The translations under genes and the position numbers were made by a program. Under the pieces are notes generated by a model. The model did not search any database, was not told the origin of the DNA, and saw only the letters and a list, made by a program, of their open reading frames with translations. 64,000 nt of DNA from Sceloporus undulatus (lineage: Eukaryota; Chordata; Lepidosauria; Squamata; Phrynosomatidae): NCBI RefSeq assembly GCF_019175285.1, contig NC_056527.1, forward strand, positions 111,238,389 to 111,302,388, written 5' to 3'. How positions within the stretch are numbered: position 1 is the first letter of the stretch; each line of letters begins with the position of its first letter. This document shows positions 1-11,105 of the stretch, piece by piece.

Positions 1-1471
1 GTTCCTCTCTAGGGACCAGTAACTAACAGATTCTGGACCATCACTGGTCCAGAGACCACCACTTTGCTGAGTCTAACGGAGTCCAACAACGTAAGAAGTA
101 TGTGAATATGTTTGTATTGTGTTCCACAAGTGGGATGCTTAAAGCATCTGGACCACTGTCTCAAATACAGAGTTATTTTGATGGTTTTGGCCAACCATGT
201 CATAGAAGACTGATGTATTAAGTACACAGGGTGCTCCAAAATATGTATGAATCTCATATTTTCCAAAGTCGACTATAGAGATTCTTGTGATTTTGCTATA
301 AACTTAATTGTATTGTATATGGCTAACAGAATGGATTGCTTATAAGAGCCTAAACATCCAACCAACATCCTAATGCTACTAATGCTCACTTTTCTTTGTT
401 TCCCCCATCCTATACACTCTGGTGACCCCTAGCGTTTGTTTAAGGTTTTGGTTGTCATTGAACTATCAAGTATTTATACTTTTGAGTTCAAACTTCACTT
501 TTTAATGCATCTGATGAGGATGTGTTGAATTGTGTGCATGATGGTTTAAAAACAAGGGATTAACCTTTTCACTTTGAATCTTTTTCTTCAGGGAAATAAT
601 TTACCACTCTCTCCATCTTGCTTGTAACTCTAATCATCTCTTTCCCCACCAGTGCCATACATTAATTGTCTTAATCTATATCTTCCATCAGAACTATATT
701 TGTCTCTGTTTTCTGCAGAATCAAACAGGTGGGTGTAGAGTGTACTGTCATCTCATCTGATGATGCAGATGTAAGAATGAGATAACTTTGTACATGTGAG
801 CCAAATTGAGTCCAACATCTACCTTCTGATGCACAGGTTTTTGCCTACACAGTTTACCAATGCATGAATTGTGCTCTGTGAAGAGTAAAGTAACCTTTCT
901 ATGACCTGTTTCAATTTACGATGGTAAAGATTGACTGCTTAATGGCTGAGCTTTGGCACTGTGGGGTGGATCTGCTGCTCCACATGGCTTGTCATCTTAA
1001 TTGGCTCTCGCAGGAGAGCCCAAGGAGAAAAGTTCAAATGTGGGCACCAGCTAATTGTGTTGGGAGAGATTTTTTTTTTGTGAAGTTGATTTTTTTTCCT
1101 TTCTGATCTAACTTTTCTGAAAACTGTGTAACGTGTTTAATGCCATGAATGAAAGGGCCAGCAGAACCTGACCTGAACCCTGAGTATGGAAAAGTCGCTT
1201 TGTTGGACTACGAAACCCTCAGTACTTGTGACCAGGCTGGCCAAGGTATTCTGAGTGTTGCAGCCCAAAAAGTAACTTTTCTAAACTGTGTGCCATATTC
1301 TGTGTGAAGCATACAAAGGACTCTTAATCACACTTTCCCAGCCACAGAAGTTTCCCCCTAGCAATACAGGAACAAGGAACTAAATTTTCATTTGCATTAG
1401 CAGGGTTACATATTTCATACTAAATATAACCTGAGTTACATTTAGTATGAAATTCTTAAATATGAAACTGA
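1..1471. other. intergenic, nothing recognised
   Basis: AT-rich sequence without a convincing coding frame. The open frames present are short and show no protein family, and no repeat family was recognised. Confidence 0.5.
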
Positions 1472-1837
1472 GGCCGGTTACACACCGGCACTTGGGACAT
1501 TCGGAGGACGTCCCATTTTAAAAAAGGGGCGTCTCTTCTAGACGCCCCTGTCCCTAGTACGGACTCTGTCCGTACAATATGGCGCTGGCCCTTCTACATG
1601 GCTAGCGCCATATTGACGTATCGGACGCTGAGCGTCCGAACGTCACGCGGCGCCTATGACGTCGCCAATGCGCCAGTGGCGCCTCGCGACGTCATAGAGG
1701 CGCTGCAAGAAGGAGCTCCATTTTGGAGCTCCTTTTTTGCTCCGCGCGGGAGGCGCGCGGTGTGGCTGCTGCGGCTCCCGCACGGAGCAGGCGGCGGCGG
1801 CGGCAGACCGCCTCAAAGCGGCGGTCTATAACCCGCC
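1472..1837. mobile_element. GC-rich TIR element built of chained hairpins, copy 1
   Basis: The ends are inverted repeats: the left end reads ggccggttacacaccggc and the right end, read on the other strand, ggcgggttatagaccgc. Between them lie seven near back-to-back inverted repeats, at 1525-1549, 1557-1575, 1575-1615, 1615-1644, 1650-1703, 1710-1734 and 1738-1789. The block is far richer in G+C than the flanks and contains no transposase frame. A second copy at 33358-33872 has the same order of parts. The ends also match the elements at 22723 and 53201, so I read it as a non-autonomous DNA transposon. No clean target duplication is visible here. The open frame inside it is a by-product of GC richness. 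Confidence 0.7.
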
Positions 1838-2147
1838 CAAGTCACCCCATTTACACCAGACCCAGTTTACACAGTGAGTCCAGGAATGCAACCCTGACGT
1901 AAATCAAAACCCATATGTATTTTAACCAGAGCCTGGAAGAATTCAGTGTGGGACTACAGCTCCCAGTATCCCCTAGCCATGGGCCCATGCTGGAGATTTC
2001 TGGGAGTTATAGTCCCAGACTAACTTTTCTAACCTATGTTTTGACAATAACGTAAATCATAATTGTGTTATTTTCATTCCTGGGAATATAATATAAATTA
2101 ATAATATAGTTGGTGGGGAGGAATCCTTTAGTCCGAAGTGATAAGTA
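1838..2147. repeat. short palindromic repeat in OR 3' flank
   Basis: At about 1948-2026 the two arms gggactacagctcccag and ctgggagttatagtccca form an inverted repeat, typical of small MITE relics. The remainder, up to the OR, is AT-rich and unremarkable. Confidence 0.45.
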
Positions 2148-2212
2148 CTACAGGGAGACAGGCCCTGATTTCCTGGCCAAGGTCCAAACCAACCATCCCC
2201 GGATCAGTGCAT

Positions 2213-3151
2213 CTAACGTCCCCCCAATATTGTCCTCTTTAGGGCATCCTTCATCTCCTTGTTCCTCAGACTGTAGATCAGTGGGTTGAGCAAAGGGGTC
2301 ACAACAGAATAGAAGAGAGTCACCACTTTGTTGCTGCCTCCAGAAGCTTCGGGGACGACATAGGTGACCATGATGGATCCATAAAAAAGGCTCACCACAG
2401 CCAGATGGGAGGTGCAGGTAGAAAAGGCCTTCTTCCTCCTTGCAGTGGAAGACAGTTTCATCACTGCCCTCAGGACTGCTGCATAGGATCCCACAATGAA
2501 GAGGAATGGGCCAAAGATAGCAATGGAGCTGAGGCTGTAGAAGGCCAGCTCTATGCGATGGGCTGGAGAGCAGGAGGAGGCCAGCAGCGGGCCTGGGTCG
2601 CAGATAAAATGGTCGAGGACATTGGAACCACAAAAATGGAGCTGGGAAATCAACACAATGGGGACCAGGAACCACAGGAAACCAGAGACCCAGCAGCAGG
2701 CTGCCAGGGTAAAGCAAAACCGTGGTGACATGAGGATTGGGTAACGCAGTGGGTGGGAGATGGCCAAGTAGCGATCCAAGGCCATGGCAGCAAGAAGGAA
2801 GCTCTCGGTGGTCCCCATAGAGAAGAAGAAGTAGAACTGGAGGAAGCAGCCCTGGAAGGAGATGACACTCGGCTGTGGGGATGCCAGATCTGACAACATC
2901 CGGGGCATGGTGGTGGTTACATAGCAGATCTCCAGCCCAGAGAAGTTGCCCAAGAGGATGTACATGGGGAGGCGGCTGAGGCGAGAGTCCCAAAGGACGG
3001 CCGACATGATGCACAGGTTGCCCATCAAGGTGAAGGCATAGCAAGTAGACAGAAGAGAGCAAAGCAACAGATGGAATAGGCGTGAGAGGGATGGGAAGCC
3101 CAAGAGGACAAACCCAGTCACCAAGCTGGTTTCGTTTTCCTGGTTGGAATG
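2213..3151 (-). CDS. olfactory receptor (class II, OR11/6-like), start codon unresolved
   Basis: Seven-transmembrane odorant receptor. Family marks seen: NETS glycosylation sequon near the N-terminus, GFVLLGFPS before TM1, LPMYILL in TM2, MALDRYLAISHPLRYP after TM3, the FCGSN...CDPGP loop cysteines, KAFSTCTSHL at TM6 and NPLIYSLRN in TM7. The C-terminal end is complete at ALKRTILGGR. The receptor frame is open upstream to a stop near 3160 and reads ...NQENETSLVTGF, but contains no ATG. The start must lie in an upstream exon, for instance spliced at the accag near 3137, or has been lost. The given high coordinate is the N-terminal extent of receptor-like sequence. It is the most diverged OR here (Ser in AISHP where others have Cys), with no frame break. 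It signals through the olfactory G protein by family knowledge; ligand unknown. Confidence 0.85.
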   Translation of the reverse strand, partial: HSNQENETSLVTGFVLLGFPSLSRLFHLLLCSLLSTCYAFTLMGNLCIMSAVLWDSRLSRLPMYILLGNFSGLEICYVTTTMPRMLSDLASPQPSVISFQGCFLQFYFFFSMGTTESFLLAAMALDRYLAISHPLRYPILMSPRFCFTLAACCWVSGFLWFLVPIVLISQLHFCGSNVLDHFICDPGPLLASSCSPAHRIELAFYSLSSIAIFGPFLFIVGSYAAVLRAVMKLSSTARRKKAFSTCTSHLAVVSLFYGSIMVTYVVPEASGGSNKVVTLFYSVVTPLLNPLIYSLRNKEMKDALKRTILGGR

Positions 3152-3164
3152 GAGAAGGTCCCAC

Positions 3165-3579
3165 TATTTTGCAAAATCACAGAGGGAGAAAGGGTCAGAC
3201 TTTGAAATGGACCAGACTATAGTTTTAGCTTGCCTAGAAGCTTCTGGAGCTTGGAGAAGTTACGGTTTTAATTATTATTCCCAGACTCCTGCAGCCAGTG
3301 TAGCAGTGTCAAGGGTGGTAGAGGGTTACGGGCACTGTAATTCAGAAAGCAAACTTTTCCAGACTTTGGAAGTCATGTATTCTTCTGCTTTCTTTCAATT
3401 CCAAATATACATACTGTATAAGGAAGCTTTTATTATTGGCTTTGATCCACTACCTTTAATACTTTATGTTTTTTCTGACTGAAGATCAAGCTGCAGAAGG
3501 GGTGTCACTTGTCTTATTTTCAAGTGCAAGAACAAGCAGCCACATGATTTTACTTCCTACCTAGGTGATGACAAGGAGC
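3165..3579. other. intergenic upstream of first OR, nothing recognised
   Basis: This is where the missing first exon of the 2.2-kb OR would be expected to begin. I see no module like those upstream of the other minus-strand ORs. Confidence 0.4.
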
Positions 3580-3795
3580 CAGTGTGGTGTAGTGGTTTGA
3601 GTGTTGGATTACGACTCTAGAGACCAGGGTTCAAATCCCTGCTAGAAAACCCACTGGTGACCTTGGGCAAGCCACATACTCTCAGCCTTCGGAAGGCAAA
3701 GCCCAAAGCCCCCCTGAACAAATCTTGCCAAGAAACCTTCATGATAGGTTTACCTTAGGGTTACCATAAGTCAAAAATGACAATTAAAATTGTAA
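3580..3795 (+). mobile_element. tRNA-derived squamate SINE (Sauria-type)
   Basis: tRNA-like head with an A-box region (tggtgtagtggtttgagtg) and a B-box (ggttcaaatccc), then the body gaccttgggcaagccac. The tail accataagtcaaaaatgac resembles the BovB LINE 3' end. Confidence 0.85.
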
Positions 3796-4904
3796 AAAAA
3801 ACCAATCTGTTTTGCTTTTGTGCTTAAAACCCCCCACGTATGCCATTTTTTTAGCCCTAAAAAGGCCTCTCAGATGGTTTGTAATAAAATAATTCTGAGA
3901 GGATGTAGTATATTAGTGGATACGGGACGGCATAAATATGTATTTTAAAAGCAAGCTGATAGGATAGATGCACTGTATATAAGCAACCAAGTTTGATATG
4001 GAAGCTCAAAGAAATAGTGAAAATATTTTAATTTTTAACTTGCTGAAGACATGCAAATTTTTATTGTTAGGTGGATAGATAGGTTAAAAGCCCCCCCCCC
4101 CAAGAAACAAAACAGAAGCTAGTTCGTCTGACATGTTTGCTTTAATTTGGAATATCACATCCTGATCTGAGTATGCTTGGAATTGTGTTTTCATCTCTTT
4201 CATGTATTTTGGATAGAAGGGAGAATGTCTGAATCAATAGACTTAACACTTTAAGACCTCAACATTTTAAAGGGATGATAGTGTTATGGTCTCAGCTTGG
4301 AAGATGATACATAATAACACCATCCATTTAAGAATGTTGACAATAGAGTGTTCTACCACTTTGGAAGCAGGGCATTTTTATTCTGAACATCTGAAGAATG
4401 CAGAAGACATGTTTTGTTATTGCATTATAAAGTTCTGTTTATCAACCACTCCTTCCCCTCCATATGTGGGCAGTCACCTCCCCAATGTGTGTTTTCAACA
4501 TCTTCAGCAAAATTTACATTCTTTGTTTAACACAAGCCTCAAGGGGTTACACTAGGCTCCTTTTATTTCTTTGATTTTCACAACCCAGTACAGATGTTTT
4601 AGCCAAGGGCCACCCAGACCTCCGCACCATAATATCCTCCAAGTGTGTTGCAAGATTGGTCATGCTACCAAGAGTTAATTGGAGCTATAGGCCAATACTT
4701 CTGAAGGGTATCAGCTTGAGGATGTTTGCGTAAACTGTGGCTACACAAAGACTTGAAACTGGATTTCCACAGTCTCACTTCCAACCGCACTGGTTCTCCC
4801 GAGTCTGCTTCTTAAACAGTGAAATGTTGTCCCACATTTAGAAAGATTTTTGGGATTGCTCTACCATAGTTAATCCTAGTGTATTTATTGGCAGATCTTA
4901 AATA
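3796..4904. other. intergenic, nothing recognised
   Basis: AT-rich sequence with a C homopolymer near 4091. No gene or named repeat was seen. Confidence 0.4.
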
Positions 4905-5112
4905 CCCTGAATATACCAGATCCCATCTGATCTTGGAAAGTAAGTAGGATCAGGCTGGTTAGTACTTAGATGTTAGATTGCCAAGGAATACCAGGTGCTG
5001 TATGCTGTATTTCAGAGGAAGGTGATGGCAAACCACTTCTGAGTATTCCTTGCCTAAGAAAAGCCTTTGAAATTCATGGGGTCACCATAAGTCAAAGGGC
5101 AACTTGACCACA
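4905..5112 (+). mobile_element. 5S rRNA-derived SINE
   Basis: The first about 110 bases follow 5S rRNA: ccagatcccatctgatcttgg, then ctggttagtacttagatg, then aataccaggtgctgta. This includes the internal promoter region of 5S. The second half ends in ggtcaccataagtcaaaggg, the same BovB-like tail as the tRNA SINEs. It is a retroposon, not a functional 5S gene: it is diverged and carries an extra tail. Confidence 0.85.
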
Positions 5113-5477
5113 CACATGCATGTGCGGATACCCCCATCCACCCCCACACTTATTGACAGCTTCTCCAAAAGGCTCAACGTTCATTTCTTAATTCTTACTA
5201 CAATTCTATCAGTCTCTCCAGGAAGAGGCACAAGCAGTAAAGCTTGGAAAAGTTACTTTAGGTGGACTAAAACTACCAAAACTGCCTAGGCGACTCGAGG
5301 AGTTGTAGTCCTCCAACCACTTCTGGTGTTGTAGTCCAATGAACATAACTTTTTCAAGTGCTGCTAATGTGCCTACAGTTGATAATAGGTTTTTACCTGC
5401 AGCATTTGAATGTACTGTGGATATAGGCTGGAACACTGCTGGAGCACTTTTGCTGCTGACACATGCATTCAAGTCAA
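5113..5477. repeat. intergenic with small palindrome
   Basis: At about 5265-5340 there is a diverged inverted repeat around gttgtagtcc/ggactaaaact, a MITE relic. The rest is unassigned. Confidence 0.35.
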
Positions 5478-5660
5478 CTCTGATTTATGGAAAGCCTAAC
5501 ACAGGGTTTTCTTGGATGTGTTCAGAGGAGGTTTGCCATTGCCTTCCTCTGAGGCTGAGAGAGTGTGTGCTTTGTCATGTTCACCCAGTGAGTTTCCATG
5601 ACTGAGCAAGGATTTGAACTCTGGTGTCCCAGAGTCCAACATTCGGATCACTACACAAAA
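5478..5660 (-). mobile_element. tRNA-derived squamate SINE, 3' truncated
   Basis: Reverse-strand copy. gaggtttgccattgccttcctc and gatttgaactctggtgtccc are the complements of the SINE body and B-box. Confidence 0.8.
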
Positions 5661-6414
5661 TTGGCACAAATGATGGACAAAAGGAAATAGCCATGGGCAC
5701 TATGGCTGTTTAAGAAGGTAGGCACTGGAGAAATAGTTTGTTTGGAACCAGTACATTATACATGTTTTCCTGCATTGCCACTGGGTAAGTGGAAAAACAA
5801 CAGCCACCAGCATAGTGCATCAACTGGATTCAAGCCCATTTTGCTTTAGATTTATAAGTGAGACTGAAAAGCAATAATATGCAAAGAAGAGTTTAATAAA
5901 ATGCCTTACCACTTGTTCGGACACATTCATGGATGACATCTGTCATATTAACTTCTTACATTCCAGTCTAGTGCACAGGGAAATGAGGAAGGGGTGCGTG
6001 TGACTTAATTTTCATTGGACTGAATTACAAGCATGTAAAAGTCTATATACTTAAAGCAAGAAAGAAATAATTACGCGTTACTGTTATTCAATATACATTG
6101 AGTTTTAAGTAGACATGTTCCAGTAAGGCTTTAGAAACCCACCTTCCTTTTTTCTCCCCTGTCTTCAGCACTATAATAAAGGTGAAAACTTATAGGCATG
6201 TAACTATTACTCCTTTATTCATTTATCTTCCAATAATGGGACTCAAGGCAGCCAACAACATATTTTAGAACAGTATAAATTAAAAGCTTTCAAAGTAATT
6301 AACAGAAGTATAAATATAAGAGTTATTTAAAAAGAAATATGATTTAATGTTAAACATTAAAAATATTAAAATTCATGAAAAAACTATTTATAAACCTTAA
6401 AAGCAGCACTGCAG
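5661..6414. other. intergenic, nothing recognised
   Basis: AT-rich sequence; no coding frame or repeat family recognised. Confidence 0.4.
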
Positions 6415-7215
6415 AGTATTACAACCCCACCCCAGTCAGTCTCTACAAACCTGAAGGCATACAAATGTTTTGAATTGCTGACAGAAAGAAAGCAAAGACA
6501 GGGCTATCTTGGCTTCTTTAGGGAAGCAGTTCCAAGGTCTAGGGGCAGCCACCAAGAAGGCCCTCTCTTTTCTTCCCAACAAACAAGTCTGAGAAGGTAG
6601 TGGGATAGAGAGAAGTGCCTTTCCAGACTATCTTAGAGCTTTAATGGGAGATACAGTTGTTTAGATAATCTGGACTCCAGCCATGTAGGGCTTTATAGGT
6701 CAAAACCAGCACTTTGAATTGTGCCTGGGAACAGACTGGCAGCCAGTGGAGCTGTTGCAACAAGAGAGCTATGTGTTCCCTTTAGCTAGCCCCAGTTAAC
6801 AATTCGGCTGCGGTTCTTTAGGTCAGCTGAAATTTCTGAGCACTTCTCAAAGACAGTCCCATACAGAGTGCATTCCAGTAATCCAAATGGGATGTAGCAT
6901 TGTAGCCAGATCTGCCTTCTCCAGGAATTGGTGCAGTTGGCCCACTAGCTTTAATTTGTACAAATACACTCCTGGACACTGCTGAAACATGGGCCTCCCA
7001 GCTCAGAGCTGAATCCAAACTGCAAATCTGCATTTTCAGAGGGAGAGTAACCCCACCTAACATGGGCTGAATCCTTGTTCTCAGAACTGTCTTTCTATTT
7101 CCATTTGTGACAAAAGGCAAAATAGGATGGATGGAGTGGGGAAAGTGATCTAGTGTAGTGCAGATCAGGGTTGGTTTGAGGATCAGGGCCATTCTGGGAG
7201 CTGTTGGCTGTCAGT
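6415..7215 (-). mobile_element. L2-type LINE, 3' part, decayed
   Basis: Translated on the minus strand it gives the end of an L2-like reverse transcriptase ORF: ...DYWNALCMGLSLRSAQKFQL..., then LHWLPV and FKVLVLTYKALHG-like stretches, in broken frames. A relative on the same strand lies at about 53.57-54.88 kb, and the plus-strand copies at 58.3 and 63.4 kb share the family motifs. Confidence 0.75.
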
Positions 7216-7342
7216 CTATGGCTAGGTTTCAGGGAAGAAAGAATTAGCCACAGACAATAGCACAAAAGTAGACTGGTCCCTATCACACTGGGGGCGGGGG
7301 GTTGCTATCCTTCCACATCACATAGTTTAATACATTAGAGAG

Positions 7343-7605
7343 ACAGAATTGTAGAATGATAGAATCATAGAGTTAGAAGGGGTCCCATAGCCCATCAACC
7401 CCTTACTCAATGAAGGAACCTCAACAACAGCACCAGCCTTTCTGAAGATGTCCAAGAGAAGGAGACCCAACCACCTCTCTAGGTAACTGCTCCTATTGCC
7501 GAATCATTCTTGGCCATCAATAAGTTCCTTCTAATTTTAAATGAAAATCTACCCTTCTGTAACATTAAACCATTAGACCTGGTGCTACCTTGATTGCCAA
7601 GATCT
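7343..7605 (-). mobile_element. CR1/L3-type LINE 3' end
   Basis: It begins with gatagaatcatagagttag, the complement of the CR1 terminal repeat region, followed by the complement of the 3' UTR and ORF end (cctcaacaacagcaccagcc). It is a different subfamily from the CR1 pieces at 18.1, 47.0 and 53.9 kb. Confidence 0.65.
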
Positions 7606-9114
7606 TACAAAAGTTATTTTCTGGAACTACAACCCCCAGAATTGCCCAGACATCATGACCTAGCGAGGGGATATTGGGGTTTGTGGTCCCACAAAATAAA
7701 ATTGTCCTAAGATCTGGGCTTACCTTAGGAGCATTATCAGGCATCCTAAGTTCCATTCCTGTTCCTAGAAAGGAAAGCGAGGCACACTGATTAGAAGAGG
7801 GAAGCCCATAAGAGAGATCCATTTCAATCATTTTGGATGGAGAAAGCAGGGACAAAGCAACAGTACCACAAATCATTGCAAACATACCTGTTTCTTACTT
7901 CTCCTCTGCGAGCACAACCACCTCCTACCTTCTGAAGGGCTGCTGGCCAGTGAAAGACTGATATCTTGGTTCCACAGGGTGAAATCCCAGGAGAGCCCTG
8001 TCTCCAAAGTGAGATGAAGAATTCAGTCTTGGATTTTAATCATGACTTTTGCTGTGCCTGTACTAAGAGGAGCTGCAGGGTGTGCTAAAGCAGAGACAAT
8101 ATCTGCTAGAGCTTGTTTGGTGGCAGGAGGAATATGTTCTATGACTACAAAGCAGTTAACAAGTCCACCAGTGGATCAGTGAAATGAAACTTCCTCACTA
8201 TATCATAATACAATAACATCCAAAATCCACAATACAGTGATACTTTTATGGGGACAACAAAATGCACAAAATACATGATGCAAACCCAGGTCTCCAGAGT
8301 CATAGGCCAGTGCGCAAGATGCTACGCCACATTGGCTTCTATATCACAATGACACTAAGAATTAAAAAAGAAATCAGAGAGGAGGAAATTTGCCCTTCAA
8401 ACCATAGGGGCACCTCAGTAAATATGCCCCAGTTTTTTTTAAAAAAAAAACCTTTGGAAGAACTCTAGTGCTGATCCAAGAGTTAGTTACAAACAGCTCC
8501 CCAAAAGAATGAATCAGCTTGGAAAACCTGACAAAATCCATGGTCCTATATTGAGAGAACTCACGTTTCTTTAGAGCAGTCTGGAAGGAAGACCCCTGAC
8601 TTGCAAGTCATTATATTATTTAGTAATATTTTCTAATTTTACTAGAACACTACTTTAAAAGGACATTTCAGCATTTTTACACATTTTTAAAAAATTGTAA
8701 GCCATTCTCTTATCAATTTTAAATTTGTATACATTTTTTAAAAAGTTACAGAAATAATAGAAAAGCAATGGACAATGCAATACATATTTCTCAAACATAG
8801 TAACAAATATTAACACTGAATTACATTGTACACACAGGAACAAAGTACTTCCAAAACAGCTATTTTTCAAATGTGTAGATAAGCCCTGGCAGAAAGGTTT
8901 GTGGTACAACTGTGTTTTATTACACAATTTATTATACAAATGCAAATGCAGTTGACATAAAACTTGTAAACTCTTCTCTGTTCTGAGCTTCTGCATGATT
9001 TTTATCTATAATACATATACAGTACGTGATTTATAGTCCCTATTGTCTGTATTGCAAATGCATTTTTAGATTGGTTTGGAATGGGAATTCACCCACACCA
9101 GTGTTATAGAGAGA
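7606..9114. repeat. intergenic with scattered repeat fragments
   Basis: A diverged inverted repeat at about 7620-7700 (ggaactacaacccccag versus ggggtttgtggtccc). A retroposon end at about 8236-8275 (caaaatgcacaaaatacatg) is also found at 27.07 and 52.76 kb. A reverse SINE fragment lies at about 8275-8338. AT-rich unassigned sequence fills the rest. Confidence 0.4.
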
Positions 9115-9345
9115 GATATATAGTGTAGTATAGTGGTTTGTGTTGGACTAGGACTCCAAGAGACCAGTGTTTGAATCCCTGATGGGTCATATAGACTCAA
9201 AAGATGACTTTAGGTAAGTCACACTCTCTCAGCTTCCAAGGAAGGCAATGGCAAAACTTCAGACAAATCTTGCTAAGAAAACCCCAAAATAGGTTCAACA
9301 GGTGTTGCCATAAATTAAGACTGAAATGAAGGCACACCAAACACC
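9115..9345 (+). mobile_element. tRNA-derived squamate SINE
   Basis: Head gtagtatagtggtttgtg, B-box region gaccagtgtttgaatccc, tail gttgccataaattaagactg. More diverged than most copies here. Confidence 0.75.
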
Positions 9346-9611
9346 CTTATAGCAGCTTGATGCCACTTTAATTGCCATGTCTTAAACCTTCAGAATTCTG
9401 GGGGCTGTAGTTTGATGAGGCAGAACTTTAGTGCTATAGTTTATAAGAGCTCCTAAAAATGCTATAGAAGAGTATTCTGTAGGATGGAACCATGACAGTT
9501 TAAATGGTCCCTAATGGCTATAACACTGCACTCTTGATACATCCCGGGTGTCTTATACTGGCTTTATCCTTTCTTCCTAGCATCTTAAAATGTTTCCTTT
9601 CTTTCTGTTAT
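9346..9611. repeat. OR 3' flank with half of a palindromic MITE
   Basis: Sequence near 9360-9430 (cagaattctgggggctgtag) matches one arm of the common palindromic MITE of this window. The matching arm is weak. Confidence 0.35.
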
Positions 9612-10544
9612 TCACATCCTTCTTCTTAGCAACCTGCCCAGGGCCTCTTTCACCTGCTCATTCCTTAGACAGTAGATCAGGGGGTTGAGAAAGGGTGTGA
9701 TGGCCGTATAGAAAACTGTTACTGCTTTAGTGAGATCTGACTGACTTTCTCCCCCTGGAATTAAGTAAACACCAGCTACTGAACCATAGAAGAGTGTCAC
9801 TACCATAAGATGGAAGGAGACAGTGGAGAAGGCCTTCCTACGATTGCCTTGGCTGGAGGTTTTCATCAGGGTGACAATTACAATAGCATAGGATAATACA
9901 ACAAAGAAGAAGTTACCTAAAACCACAGAATTCATAGCCATCTGACAGAAAAAGAGGGCATTTCCTAATGGTTGGCAGGCCAGGGACAAAATTGGCCCAG
10001 GGTCACACAATAAATGCTCAATGACATTTGAGCCACAGAAGGACAACCTGGAGATCAGAGTCACTGGGATAATGTGCCACAGAAAGCCAAGGATCCAAGA
10101 AGCACCCATCAGAGCATAGCAGGAATTGGGGGACATGACTTGTAGGTAACGTAGTGGATGACAGATGGCCAGGTACCGATCCAAAGCCATGATAGAGAGG
10201 AAGAAGCATTCTGTGCTTCCAAGGGAGAAGAAGACATAGAACTGAAAGAAGCAGGCATGGAAAGAGATGGTCCCATCAGGTGACGCAAGGTCAAACAGCA
10301 TCCGAGGCACGGTGGCCGTCACATAGCACATCTCCAGCCAGGAGAAATTGCTTAGCAGGATGTACATGGGAAGCCGGGCCAAACGTGTGTCTAGAAGCAC
10401 CAGTGTGATAATGATGACATTTTCTGCTATAGTGAGCATGTAGAGAATAGTGAAAAGGCTAAAGAGCAGAAATCGTTTCTGATGTCCACCCCCAAATCCT
10501 AGCAAAATGAATTCCTCAACTGTGGTTCTATTGGCCAACTCCAT
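9612..10544 (-). CDS. olfactory receptor, OR11/6-like
   Basis: Intact 310-residue class II OR beginning MELANRTTVEEFILLGFGGG, with an NRT glycosylation sequon. The conserved TM3 cysteine, MALDRYLAICHPLRY, loop cysteines around FCGSN and CDPGP, RRKAFSTVSFHL and TPFLNPLIYCLRN are all present. The tail is short (RLLRRRM). I start at the ATG ending at 10544 because it directly follows a splice acceptor (caagtcag|ATGGAG) and matches the start of the paralogues. An ATG 39 bases upstream is in frame but would lie in the intron. A candidate 5' exon with a GTAAGA donor lies at about 12007. Role by family: odorant-gated GPCR of the olfactory neuron cilium; ligand unknown. Confidence 0.97.
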   Translation of the reverse strand: MELANRTTVEEFILLGFGGGHQKRFLLFSLFTILYMLTIAENVIIITLVLLDTRLARLPMYILLSNFSWLEMCYVTATVPRMLFDLASPDGTISFHACFFQFYVFFSLGSTECFFLSIMALDRYLAICHPLRYLQVMSPNSCYALMGASWILGFLWHIIPVTLISRLSFCGSNVIEHLLCDPGPILSLACQPLGNALFFCQMAMNSVVLGNFFFVVLSYAIVIVTLMKTSSQGNRRKAFSTVSFHLMVVTLFYGSVAGVYLIPGGESQSDLTKAVTVFYTAITPFLNPLIYCLRNEQVKEALGRLLRRRM

Positions 10545-10599
10545 CTGACTTGGGATACAGTTATAATCACTTACCAAAAGCAAACAGCTACTGTCTGGT

Positions 10600-11060
10600 G
10601 TTCTTCTTCAGCTGAAAATCAATACCTAAGCAACCTTGTCATGTGTGTCTTGTAAAAGACTCAGGGAAGCTCTGGCTATGCTTTCCAACATGATGCTAAA
10701 TCATCTCTTCCTTCCAACCTTTGGTGAAATTACATGGAAGACAGACAGGCAGGAGTAGCATTGTTTTGGTGGGACTTCATGCAGTGCACAGAGGACAGTT
10801 TGTGATGAGGACTTTAATTCCAGATGAAGAAAGCAGCTAAGGATCACGTAGGCTTCTTAACACCATTCCATGTTCCTTCTTTTTGTATATTTCCTCATCC
10901 TTAATAACTTCATCATGTTCTGCCAACATTTCCTTCAAGGAACCCAAACTTTCTTGAACATCAACTTCCAGGATATGACCAGATGGAGGGCTCCTAAAGT
11001 ATGACCAATTGAATGGCATTGTGGAGTGATTCCATTTTCCCTTCGTTAATGATGCTTTTC

Positions 11061-11105
<45 letters not shown>

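Noticed and set aside
1598-1831. 77-codon open frame, Arg/Gly-rich
   Set aside because: Lies wholly inside the chained-hairpin GC-rich element; composition follows from GC content.
2148-3164. 338-codon minus-strand frame overlapping the first OR
   Set aside because: Out-of-frame shadow of the receptor; the real frame carries all OR motifs.
3590-3665. tRNA gene
   Set aside because: A- and B-box-like sequence belongs to a SINE head; no cloverleaf with a proper anticodon stem was found, and many similar copies exist.
4915-5020. Functional 5S rRNA gene
   Set aside because: Diverged from 5S at many places and continues into a SINE body with a BovB-like tail.
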